Positions 1-6,063 of a stretch of 10,634 nt of DNA are shown here, piece by piece. A program made the position numbers and the translations under genes. How positions within the stretch are numbered: the stretch's first letter is position 1; each line of letters starts with the position of its first letter. The stretch spans positions 1-10,634 of the forward strand of contig JAOPWK010000266.1 of NCBI GenBank assembly GCA_025965735.1, in the 5' to 3' direction. This stretch comes from Frankiales bacterium (lineage in GTDB: Bacteria; Actinomycetota; Actinomycetes; Mycobacteriales; SCTD01). The notes under the pieces were generated by a model that saw only the letters and a program-made list of their open reading frames with translations, made no database searches and was not told where the DNA came from.

Positions 1-1139
1 AGGCGCCGCAGCACCTGCAGGCCGCGTGGGGTGTCGAGGTCGTCCTCGAAGGCCTCCAGCAGCTCGTCGGCGTACGCCTGGGCGATCGCCTCCGACGGCG
101 CCTCGGCCCACGCGGCGACAGCAGCCCGCCAGCGGTCGAGGGTGCGGGCCGAGCCGGCGATGGCGTCCCACGACAGGTTCGCCTGCTGGCGGTAGCGGCT
201 CGACAGGAAGGCCAGCCGCAGGGCCAGCGGGTCGTACCCCCGCTCCACCACGTCGCTGACCAGCACGACGTTGCCGGTCGACTTGGCCATCTTGCGGCCC
301 TCGAACAGCAGGTGCTCGCCGTGCACCCAGTGCCCGACGACCTCGTGCCCGACCGCGCAGTTGCTCTGCGCCCGCTCGTCCTCGTGGTGCGGGAAGCGCA
401 GGTCGATGCCGCCGGTGTGCAGGTCGAACTGCTCGCCCAGCAGGTCCAGCGACATCGCCGAGCACTCGATGTGCCAGCCGGGGAAGCCGAAGCCCCACGG
501 CGAGTCCCAGGTCATCTCGCGGTGCTCGCCGGCCTTCTTCCAGAGCGCCCAGTCCGCGTGGAACCGCTTGCCCTGGCCGACCTCGGCGGCCTCGAGCCGG
601 TGCCCTGCGCGCAGGTCCTCCAGGCGGTTGCCGGACAGCTGGCCGTACTCGTCGTAGGACTGCGCGGCGAAGTAGACCGACCCGTCCTCGCCGACGTAGG
701 CGTGCTCCTTCTCGATCAGCCGGCTGATCAGCGAGATCATGCTGTCGATCCACTCGGAGGCGCGCGGGTAGGCGTCGGCAGGGCGGACGTTCAGCAGCGC
801 GAGGTCGCGGTGGAAGGCGTCCTCGTAGAAGCGGGCGATGACGAAGGGGCTCTTGTCCTCCAGGCGCGCCTGCGCGAGCAGCTTGTCCTCGCCGCTGCTG
901 TCGATGGACGTGTCGTCCTGCAGGTGCCCGACGTCGGTGATGTTCTGCACGAGCTTGACCCGCAGCCCGCGCCGCTCCGCCGTCCGCCGGACCAGGTCGG
1001 TGAGCAGGAAGGTGCGCAGGTTCCCGACGTGCGCGTAGCGGTAGACGGTCGGCCCGCAGGCGTAGACGGTCAGCAGGCCAGGGGTCGCGGGAGTGACCTC
1101 GCGGACGGACTTGCTCGGGGTGTCGTGGAGGCGCAGCAC
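1..1139 (-). CDS. cysS: Cysteine--tRNA ligase, second actinobacterial type (3' part missing)
   Basis: Class I aminoacyl-tRNA synthetase that charges tRNA-Cys with cysteine in the cytoplasm. The 379 visible codons hold the nucleotide-binding fold: CGPTVY at residues 28-33, an HIGH-type signature HVGN at 37-40, ECSAM with Cys226, PHHEDE at 250-255, and a KMSKS-type loop KMAKS at 283-287. Cys28, Cys226, His251 and Glu255 line up with the zinc ligands of the E. coli enzyme. The NITDVGHL segment and KMAKS, rather than the NVTDIDD and KMSKS of standard actinobacterial CysS, mark a divergent second type. It is not MshC, which has a different motif after PHH. The frame is closed by TAG just upstream, so the GTG at 1139 is the first possible start. 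The family usually has about 400-470 residues, so the anticodon-binding end lies outside the window. It follows the SirB1-like gene by 18 bp. Confidence 0.9.
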   Translation of the reverse strand, partial: MLRLHDTPSKSVREVTPATPGLLTVYACGPTVYRYAHVGNLRTFLLTDLVRRTAERRGLRVKLVQNITDVGHLQDDTSIDSSGEDKLLAQARLEDKSPFVIARFYEDAFHRDLALLNVRPADAYPRASEWIDSMISLISRLIEKEHAYVGEDGSVYFAAQSYDEYGQLSGNRLEDLRAGHRLEAAEVGQGKRFHADWALWKKAGEHREMTWDSPWGFGFPGWHIECSAMSLDLLGEQFDLHTGGIDLRFPHHEDERAQSNCAVGHEVVGHWVHGEHLLFEGRKMAKSTGNVVLVSDVVERGYDPLALRLAFLSSRYRQQANLSWDAIAGSARTLDRWRAAVAAWAEAPSEAIAQAYADELLEAFEDDLDTPRGLQVLRR

Positions 1140-1145
1140 GGCCCG

Positions 1146-1151
1146 AGGCTA
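1146..1151 (-). promoter_or_regulatory. Candidate -10 box for a leaderless cysS transcript
   Basis: On the minus strand the hexamer TAGCCT lies exactly six bases before the cysS GTG. If transcription starts at the G of the start codon, the box occupies -12 to -7, the standard place of an actinobacterial TANNNT element. No Shine-Dalgarno sequence precedes the GTG, which fits a leaderless mRNA. No clear -35 element is visible. This is inference from position and motif only. Confidence 0.5.
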
Positions 1152-1157
1152 CGGCGG

Positions 1158-1940
1158 CTAGTTGAGCTGGGCGCGAGCCATGCGCGCTTCGCGCCGGGCG
1201 GCCACGGCGGCGGCCTCGTCCGCGTCCTCCACCACGAGCGCGAACACCTCCAGCTCCTCCGCCCCGTCGACGAAGGCGCCCAGCCGCACCAGCAGCTCGC
1301 CGCGCTCGCGGCGCAGCTCCAGCGGGTGGCGCGGCAGCAGCAGGGACAGCTCCACCGCCCACAGCCGGGTGCGGGCGACCTCCAGCGACGGCGCCTGCCG
1401 GGTGGTCAGGGCGCGCACGTTCGTCAGCAGACGCAGCAGCAGGTCCTCGGCCGACAGGACGCCGAGCACGCCTCCGCGCTCGGCCACCTCGGCCGGTGTC
1501 AGCAGCCGGCCGCCGGCGTAGGTGTCCACCAGCACGTGCTCGTCCTCCGGGTCGCCGATGCCCACGACCACCTGACCGGGCAGCGCGGCCGCGTACGCCG
1601 GCACGTCCAGCCGCGCAGCCACCTCGAGCCAGACGACGGACAGCAGCAGCGGCAGCCCGGTTCGCGTCTGCAGGACCCGGTGCAGCAAGGAGGACCGCAG
1701 GTCCTCGAAGTCGCCGCCCACGAAGCCCGACAGCGAGCCGGCCAGTGCTGCTGCCTGTGCCGCGACGCCGGTGCGCGGCACCGACCCGCGGGCCGCTGCG
1801 GCCAGCGCGTCCAGGGCAGCGAGAGCGGACTCGACGTCCAGCGAGCGGTCCACCTCGGCGCCGACCAGGAGGCAGGCCAGCCCGAGGTCGACCGGCTCGG
1901 AGCGGACCACCTCGGCGAAGCGCTTGCGCGACGCCGTCAT
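1158..1940 (-). CDS. SirB1/transglutaminase-like family protein
   Basis: A 260-residue soluble protein related to the SirB1 (YchA) transglutaminase-like family, whose biochemical role is poorly known. The match rests on the block at residues 96-127 (TGLPLLLSVVWLEVAARL, then LPGQVVV), followed by VDTYAGGRLL at 138-147, which correspond to the family's GIPISL...LPGHF and ID-F-GGRLL segments. The C-terminal half (about 165-235) is helical and Leu/Arg-rich, like the TPR-like tail of relatives. The family's PGH histidine is Gln123 here. The frame is open a further 20 codons upstream, but ATG 1940 is preferred because it overlaps the preceding stop as ATGA, indicating translational coupling. It sits between the SH3-like gene and cysS. 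Family assignment is fairly firm; the function is unknown. Confidence 0.75.
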   Translation of the reverse strand: MTASRKRFAEVVRSEPVDLGLACLLVGAEVDRSLDVESALAALDALAAAARGSVPRTGVAAQAAALAGSLSGFVGGDFEDLRSSLLHRVLQTRTGLPLLLSVVWLEVAARLDVPAYAAALPGQVVVGIGDPEDEHVLVDTYAGGRLLTPAEVAERGGVLGVLSAEDLLLRLLTNVRALTTRQAPSLEVARTRLWAVELSLLLPRHPLELRRERGELLVRLGAFVDGAEELEVFALVVEDADEAAAVAARREARMARAQLN

Positions 1941-2176
1941 CGGCGCGCCGGCGCCGGGGGCACCCGCTTGCCGAGCACGACGTCGCTCATCGGGAAGCAC
2001 ACCAGCTCCCCGTGCCGGTTGCGCACCACGACCTCGGCGGACCAGGACAGCAGCTCGCCCAGCACGTCGCCGTACTGCCCCTCGGGCAGCCGTCGGCGGA
2101 CGACCACCCGCGCGCCCACGTCCTCGGGGCCCAGCCGCACGCCGGCGTTCACCCCCGCTGGCTCGGCAGTCGTCAC
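1937..2176 (-). CDS. Small stand-alone SH3-like domain protein (Rv0428c acetyltransferase N-terminal type)
   Basis: Encodes 79 residues. Residues 16-72 (from GPEDVGARVVVRRRLPEG to SDVVLGKRVPP) resemble the N-terminal SH3-like beta domain of actinobacterial Rv0428c-type GNAT proteins, which in relatives continues into an acetyltransferase domain. Here a TGA follows immediately and no GNAT sequence follows in any frame, since the next gene is the SirB1-like protein. The protein is therefore the domain alone, perhaps a small nucleic-acid- or protein-binding module. The GTG at 2176 was chosen because it is the first usable start beside a promoter-like box; upstream extension would run into the divergent ferredoxin gene. 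Later GTG codons at residues 9 and 13 are alternatives. It overlaps the next gene by ATGA. Confidence 0.65.
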   Translation of the reverse strand: MTTAEPAGVNAGVRLGPEDVGARVVVRRRLPEGQYGDVLGELLSWSAEVVVRNRHGELVCFPMSDVVLGKRVPPAPARR

Positions 2177-2183
2177 ATCGGCG

Positions 2184-2189
2184 ACACTA
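2184..2189 (-). promoter_or_regulatory. Candidate -10 box of the SH3/SirB1/cysS gene row
   Basis: TAGTGT on the minus strand fits the TANNNT consensus and lies seven bases before the GTG at 2176. This spacing suits transcription beginning at or next to the start codon. It sits in the 42-bp divergent spacer shared with the ferredoxin gene, so the two directions probably share regulatory sequence. No -35 hexamer is evident. Confidence 0.4.
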
Positions 2190-2204
2190 GAGCGACCGCA
2201 CCGT

Positions 2205-2211
2205 GAGAGGA
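2205..2211 (+). promoter_or_regulatory. Ribosome binding site of the ferredoxin gene
   Basis: GAGAGGA lies seven bases before the GTG at 2219. It is one of the clearest Shine-Dalgarno sequences in the window. It confirms the GTG start and implies a leadered mRNA, unlike the divergent gene. Confidence 0.7.
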
Positions 2212-2218
2212 CCCCGCT

Positions 2219-2566
2219 GTGACGTACGTGATCGCCGAGCCCTGCGTCGACCTGAAGGACAAGGCCTGCATCGAGGAGTGCCCTGTCGACTGCATCTACG
2301 AGGGCAAGCGCTCGCTCTACATCCACCCGGACGAGTGCGTGGACTGCGGTGCCTGCGAGCCGGTGTTCCCCGTCGAGGCGATCTTCTACGAGGACGACAC
2401 CCCCGCGCAGTGGAAGGACTACTACCGCGCGAACGTCGACTTCTTCACCGAGACGACGTCCATCGGCAGCCCCGGCGGTGCGAGCAAGGTCGGCCCGGTC
2501 GACCTCGACCACCCCGTGATCATGGCCGTCCCGCTGGGCAAGAACCTCGAAGGCACCGAGCACTGA
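2219..2566 (+). CDS. fdxA: FdxA/FdxC-type ferredoxin with one missing cluster cysteine
   Basis: A 115-residue cytoplasmic electron carrier of the 7Fe (3Fe-4S plus 4Fe-4S) bacterial ferredoxin family. The N-terminus MTYVIAEPCVDLKDKACIEE and the CPVDCIYEG and HPDECVDCGAC motifs are typical of actinobacteria, as is the C-terminal GSPGGASK tail. By alignment with Azotobacter FdI, Cys21, Cys40, Cys43 and Cys46 hold the 4Fe-4S cluster, while Cys9, Cys17 and a third cysteine hold the 3Fe-4S cluster. That third position is Phe50 (TTC at 2366-2368, where TGC is expected), giving EPVFP instead of EPVCP. The 3Fe-4S site is therefore probably absent or altered. The gene heads the dap cluster; ferredoxin followed by dapC also occurs in mycobacteria (fdxC, then the Rv1178 aminotransferase). 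The electron partner cannot be told from the sequence. Confidence 0.9.
   Translation: MTYVIAEPCVDLKDKACIEECPVDCIYEGKRSLYIHPDECVDCGACEPVFPVEAIFYEDDTPAQWKDYYRANVDFFTETTSIGSPGGASKVGPVDLDHPVIMAVPLGKNLEGTEH
2549..2553 (+). promoter_or_regulatory. Ribosome binding site supporting a CTG start of dapC
   Basis: GAAGG lies nine bases before CTG 2563, inside the end of the ferredoxin gene. No ATG or GTG occurs in the dapC frame anywhere near the expected N-terminus, so this site and the CTGA overlap decide the start. Confidence 0.5.
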
Positions 2567-3672
2567 GCGCCCGGCCCGGCTGGGCGGCGCGCGCGCAGCT
2601 GCCCGCGTTCCCGTGGGACCGCCTCGCGCCGTACGGCGAGCAGGCCCGCGCGCACCCTGACGGCATCGTCGACCTGTCGATCGGCACGCCCGTCGACCCG
2701 ACGCCGCAGGTCGTGCAGGACGCGCTGCGGGCGGCTGCGGACGCGCCCGGCTACCCGCTGACGATCGGCACGCCGGCGCTGCGCGAGGCGGTCGTGGACT
2801 GGGTGTCGCGCCGGCTCGGCTTCGACGGCGCCGCGGTCGTGCCGAGCATCGGCAGCAAGGAGCTCGTCTCCCTGCTGCCGTCGTTCCTGGGCCTGGCACC
2901 GGGCACGAAGGTCCTCATCCCGGCGCTGGCCTACCCGACGTACGACGCCGGCGCCCGGCTCGGCGGCTGCGTGCCGATCCCGGTCGAGGACCCGACCGAG
3001 GCCGACCCGACGGACGTCGGCCTGATCTGGCTCAACTCGCCGAGCAACCCCACCGGCGAGGTCTGGTCGGCCGAGCGGGTGCGCTCGGTCGTGGACTGGG
3101 CGCGCTCGCACGGGATCCTGGTGGCCAGCGACGAGTGCTACCTCGAGCTCGGGTGGACCACGGAGCCCGTCTCGGTGCTGGACCCGGCCGTCTGCGGCGG
3201 GTCGAGCGACGGGGTGCTGGCGGTCCACTCGCTGTCCAAGCGCAGCAACCTGGCCGGCTACCGCGCCGGGTTCGCCGCCGGTGACAGCGCGGCGGTCGCA
3301 GCCATCACCGAGGCCCGCAAGCACCTCGGCCTGCTCGTGCCCGCGCCGGTGCAGGCCGCGCTGGTCGCCGCGCTGGGTGACGACGCGCACGTCGCCGCGC
3401 AGAAGGCCCGGTACGCCGCCCGTCGCGACGTGCTGCTGCCCGCCGTACGCGCCGCCGGCTTCACCGTCGAGCACTCCGAGGCGGGCCTCTACCTGTGGTG
3501 CACCCGCGGCGAGGCGTGCTGGGACACCGTCTCGGCACTGGCGTCGGTCGGGGTGCTGGCCGCGCCGGGCGAGTTCTACGGGCAGGCGGGTGCGCAGCAC
3601 GTGCGCTTCGCGCTGACTGCCACCGACGAGCGGATCGCCGCGGCCGCGGAGCGCCTGACCGCGCTGTCCTGA
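2563..3672 (+). CDS. dapC: Succinyldiaminopimelate aminotransferase DapC
   Basis: A 369-residue PLP-dependent class I/II aminotransferase. It transfers an amino group from glutamate to N-succinyl-2-amino-6-ketopimelate in the succinylase branch of diaminopimelate/lysine synthesis. The N-terminal signature LPAFPWDRLAPY and GIVDLSIGTPVDP are characteristic of actinobacterial DapC. Asn162 in SNPTGE, Asp190 and Tyr193 in SDECY, Lys226 in SLSKRSN (Schiff-base lysine), Arg234 and the carboxylate-binding Arg348 in HVRFAL are all present. The start is unusual: the best candidate is CTG at 2563, which overlaps the ferredoxin stop as CTGA and has GAAGG nine bases upstream. Nearby in-frame ATG or GTG codons are absent. 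Its position beside dapD and dapE supports the name. Product confidence is high; start confidence is moderate. Confidence 0.9.
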   Translation: MSARPGWAARAQLPAFPWDRLAPYGEQARAHPDGIVDLSIGTPVDPTPQVVQDALRAAADAPGYPLTIGTPALREAVVDWVSRRLGFDGAAVVPSIGSKELVSLLPSFLGLAPGTKVLIPALAYPTYDAGARLGGCVPIPVEDPTEADPTDVGLIWLNSPSNPTGEVWSAERVRSVVDWARSHGILVASDECYLELGWTTEPVSVLDPAVCGGSSDGVLAVHSLSKRSNLAGYRAGFAAGDSAAVAAITEARKHLGLLVPAPVQAALVAALGDDAHVAAQKARYAARRDVLLPAVRAAGFTVEHSEAGLYLWCTRGEACWDTVSALASVGVLAAPGEFYGQAGAQHVRFALTATDERIAAAAERLTALS

Positions 3673-3676
3673 TCGG

Positions 3677-4831
3677 GTGAGGTACCGCTGGGTCGTCCTG
3701 GGCGCCGGCGTCGTCGCCCAGGCCGCCAGCGCCGCCGTGCTCCAGGGGCTGCCCGGGCTCGCGCCGCAGCTGCGCGAGGAGTACGGCCTCGGCCTCACCG
3801 GGCTCGGCGTGCTGCTCGCCTCCGTCACCGTGGGGCTGCTCTCCACGCTGGTGCTGTGGGGCGTGCTGGCGGACCGCTACGGCGAGCGGGTCGTGATGAC
3901 CGTCGGGCTGTCGATCGCGGTCCTCGCGCTGCTCGCCACCACGCGCACCACCACCGTGGTCCCGCTGATGGCCTGCCTGGTCGTCGCCGGCGCCGCGGGC
4001 TCCTCGGTGAACGCGGCCAGCGGGCGGGCGGTGCTCGGGTGGTTCGGCGCGCAGGAGCGCGGCTTCGCCATGGGGGTGCGGCAGACCGCGCTGCCACTGG
4101 GTGCCGGCATCGCCGCGGCCGGCCTGCCCCCCGTCGCCCTGGCCGGGGGGCTGGACGCTGCCTTCGTCGTGCTGGCCGGCGGGTGTCTGCTCGGCGCGCT
4201 GGTGGTGGTCGCCCTCGTCCGGGAGGCGCCCTCGCAGCCGGTGCGCGTCCCGGGCGGCCTCGCGCCGATCCGCGACCCGCGGATCCGCCGGCTGGGGCTG
4301 GTTTCGCTGCTGCTGGTGGTCCCGCAGTTCGCGGTGGTCGCGTTCCTGGTCGTCTACCTCGTCGACGAGCACGACGTGTCCCCGGCGCGGGCGGCGTTGC
4401 TGCTGGCGGCCGTCCAGCTCGGCGGTGGCGCGGGCCGGATCGTCGCCGGCCGCTGGTCGGACCGGCTGGGGCTGCGGATCGTGCCCCTGCGCCGCCTCGC
4501 GCTCGGCATCACGTCGCTGTTCGTGCTGCTCGCCGGCCTGGAGGCGCTCGACCTGCGGGCGGCCGTGCCGCTCCTGCTGCTGTCCGGCGTGATCGCCATC
4601 AGCTGGAACGGCCTGGCCTTCACCGCGGTCGGCGAGCTGGCCGGTCCGGGGCGGGCCGGCACGGCGCTGGGCCTGCAGAACACCGCCGTCGCCCTCGGCG
4701 CGGCCCTGACCGCTCCGCTGCTCGGAGCCGTCGTCGACCGCAGCGACTGGGCGGTGGGGTTCGCGCTCGCGTCGATGTGCGCGCTGGTCGCGTTCCTGCT
4801 GCTGCGGCGGGTGGCCGAACCCGTTCACTAG
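3677..4831 (+). CDS. MFS transporter
   Basis: A 384-residue integral membrane protein of the major facilitator superfamily with about twelve hydrophobic segments. The first spans residues 6-27, and the last ends near 377. The loop after segment 2 carries GVLADRYGERV, the MFS motif A (G-x-L-A-D-R-x-G-x-R), and GRWSDRLGLR repeats it at the start of the second half. QTALPLGAG and NTAVALGAALTAP occupy equivalent positions in the two halves. The substrate cannot be told from sequence. It lies between dapC (4-bp gap) and dapD (9-bp gap), so it is probably co-transcribed with them. Export or import of a lysine-pathway compound is possible but unproven. The GTG start lacks a Shine-Dalgarno sequence and probably relies on re-initiation after dapC. 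Confidence 0.88.
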   Translation: MRYRWVVLGAGVVAQAASAAVLQGLPGLAPQLREEYGLGLTGLGVLLASVTVGLLSTLVLWGVLADRYGERVVMTVGLSIAVLALLATTRTTTVVPLMACLVVAGAAGSSVNAASGRAVLGWFGAQERGFAMGVRQTALPLGAGIAAAGLPPVALAGGLDAAFVVLAGGCLLGALVVVALVREAPSQPVRVPGGLAPIRDPRIRRLGLVSLLLVVPQFAVVAFLVVYLVDEHDVSPARAALLLAAVQLGGGAGRIVAGRWSDRLGLRIVPLRRLALGITSLFVLLAGLEALDLRAAVPLLLLSGVIAISWNGLAFTAVGELAGPGRAGTALGLQNTAVALGAALTAPLLGAVVDRSDWAVGFALASMCALVAFLLLRRVAEPVH

Positions 4832-4834
4832 GCT
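4829..4834 (+). promoter_or_regulatory. Candidate -10 box for a leaderless dapD transcript
   Basis: TAGGCT, which includes the TAG stop of the MFS gene, ends six bases before the dapD ATG. With the A of ATG as transcription start it sits exactly at -12 to -7, as in leaderless actinobacterial genes. The dapD start has no Shine-Dalgarno sequence. This suggests an internal promoter that separates dapD and later genes from the fdxA-dapC-MFS part. No -35 element is obvious. Confidence 0.5.
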
Positions 4835-4840
4835 GCCCGC

Positions 4841-5674
4841 ATGACGCAGCACCCCTACGACAGCCCTCTCGACCCGGCCATCGACGAGCTCTGGGGGCGC
4901 CGGGCAGACCTCAGCCCGGCGGACGAGGACGCCCGCAAGACCGTCGTCACCGCGGTCGACCAGCTCGACGCCGGTGAGGCCCGCGTCGCGCAGGTGCTGG
5001 ACGACCAGGTCGTCGTCGACGAGCGCGCCAAGCGCGCGATCCTGCTGTCGTTCAAGGTGCTGGACATGGTCGAGGGCAGCAACGGCGGCTTCTACGTCCA
5101 CGACCGCGTGCCGCTCAAGCAGCACTTCCCGGGAGTCCGGGTGGTCGCCGGCGCGATCGCTCGCTGGGGCAGCCACTTCGAGCCTGGCGTCGTGCTGATG
5201 CCGAGCTACACGAACATCGGCGGCTACGTCGGCAGCGGCTCGATGGTCGACACCTGGGCGACCGTCGGCTCCTGCGCGCAGATCGGCAAGAACGTCCACC
5301 TGTCCGGCGGCGTCGGCATCGGCGGTGTCCTCGAGCCGCCGCAGGCCGCTCCGGTCGTCGTCGAGGACGACGCCTTCATCGGCTCCCGCTCGATGGTCGT
5401 GGAGGGTGCGCGCGTCCGCCGCGGGGCCAAGCTCGGCGCCGGCGCGATCCTCACCGCCAGCACCCGCGTGTTCGACGCCGAGAGCGGCGACGAGCTGCCC
5501 CGCGGCGAGGCACCGGAGCGGGCCGTCTGCGTCGGGTCGACCCGCGTGAAGTCCTTCGCCGGCGGTGACTTCGGCATGCCGTGCCTGCTCGTGCTGCGCC
5601 GCCTGGAGGCCGGGCAGGAGCACGACAAGCTCGCGCTCAACGACATCCTCCGCGAGCACGGCGTGGCGCCGTGA
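4841..5674 (+). CDS. dapD: Tetrahydrodipicolinate N-succinyltransferase DapD (E. coli type)
   Basis: A 277-residue cytoplasmic acyltransferase, expected to be trimeric. It transfers succinyl from succinyl-CoA to tetrahydrodipicolinate, the first step of the succinylase branch. The N-terminal helical domain covers about residues 10-100. A left-handed beta-helix of hexapeptide repeats follows, with the highly conserved MVDTWATVGSCAQIGKNVHL (135-154), SGGVGIGGVLEP and FIGSRSMVVEG. Asp137 and Glu188 correspond to the catalytic pair of the family. Length and sequence match the proteobacterial DapD (274 residues in E. coli), not the about 317-330-residue DapD of Mycobacterium and Streptomyces. The ATG at 4841 fits the family N-terminus. 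The stop overlaps the next gene as GTGA. Confidence 0.95.
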   Translation: MTQHPYDSPLDPAIDELWGRRADLSPADEDARKTVVTAVDQLDAGEARVAQVLDDQVVVDERAKRAILLSFKVLDMVEGSNGGFYVHDRVPLKQHFPGVRVVAGAIARWGSHFEPGVVLMPSYTNIGGYVGSGSMVDTWATVGSCAQIGKNVHLSGGVGIGGVLEPPQAAPVVVEDDAFIGSRSMVVEGARVRRGAKLGAGAILTASTRVFDAESGDELPRGEAPERAVCVGSTRVKSFAGGDFGMPCLLVLRRLEAGQEHDKLALNDILREHGVAP

Positions 5675-6063
5675 CGGCACCAGGGCTGGGGCTCGCGAGC
5701 TTCCAAGCCGTCTGCCTGGACGCCACGGACGTGCGCCTGGTCGCGGAGTTCTGGGCGACGGTGCTGGGGCACGCGGTGCGCCTGCACGACGAGGGTCACG
5801 CCTCGCTGTCCGGCGGCGACGGGCCCGCGATCTGGGTGAACCCGGCACCGGAGAGCAAGGTCGTCAAGGACCGCGTGCACCTCGACGTCCAGCTCCGCGG
5901 AGCCGACCCGGCGCCGCTGGTCGGGCTGGGGGCGCGCGTCCTGCGGGAGCCCGGCGGCGACATCCACTGGTGGGTCCTGGCCGACCCGGAGGGGCACGAG
6001 TTCTGCGCGTTCCCGCCGGAGCCGGACGCCACGAACGACGCTGACGCAGAGGTACCCGTCTGA
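5671..6063 (+). CDS. VOC-family (glyoxalase-like) protein
   Basis: A 130-residue small cytoplasmic protein with the vicinal oxygen chelate fold, closest to the Glyoxalase_6 type. It begins with a beta strand at FQAVCLDATD (11-20), then the helix VRLVAEFWATVLGH, and ends with the signature LADPEGHEFCAF (103-114). His70 in RVHLDV and Glu110 in GHEFCAF stand where metal ligands occur in VOC enzymes. Only one two-module unit is present, so two chains would be expected to pair. The substrate is unknown. The GTG overlaps the dapD stop as GTGA, and the stop overlaps the dapE ATG by one base, so it is firmly embedded in the dap operon. An involvement in diaminopimelate synthesis is not established. 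Confidence 0.8.
   Translation: MTAPGLGLASFQAVCLDATDVRLVAEFWATVLGHAVRLHDEGHASLSGGDGPAIWVNPAPESKVVKDRVHLDVQLRGADPAPLVGLGARVLREPGGDIHWWVLADPEGHEFCAFPPEPDATNDADAEVPV

Noticed and set aside
1..1139. MshC (mycothiol ligase) instead of CysS
   Set aside because: The PHHEDE-AQS and KMAKS-TGN pattern and the CGPTVY-HVGN start fit cysteinyl-tRNA synthetase; MshC has a different sequence after PHH and around its first motif.
1941..2000. Upstream ATG at 2000 for the SirB1-like gene
   Set aside because: It adds 20 Arg/Gly/Ala/Pro-rich residues inside the SH3-like gene; the ATG at 1940 has the coupling overlap.
312..2222. A 636-codon open frame on the plus strand
   Set aside because: It is antisense to cysS, the SirB1-like gene and the SH3-like gene, which have family motifs. 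The translation is low-complexity (Arg, Gln, Val, Ala) with no recognisable domain, as expected from high third-position GC.
2203..2562. N-terminal extension of dapC from 2203
   Set aside because: It runs in another frame through the whole ferredoxin gene, and the extra residues resemble nothing in DapC.
3461..5848. A 795-codon open frame on the minus strand across the MFS and dapD genes
   Set aside because: Antisense to two well-supported genes. The translation is rich in Arg, Gln, Asp and His without motifs; a GC artefact.
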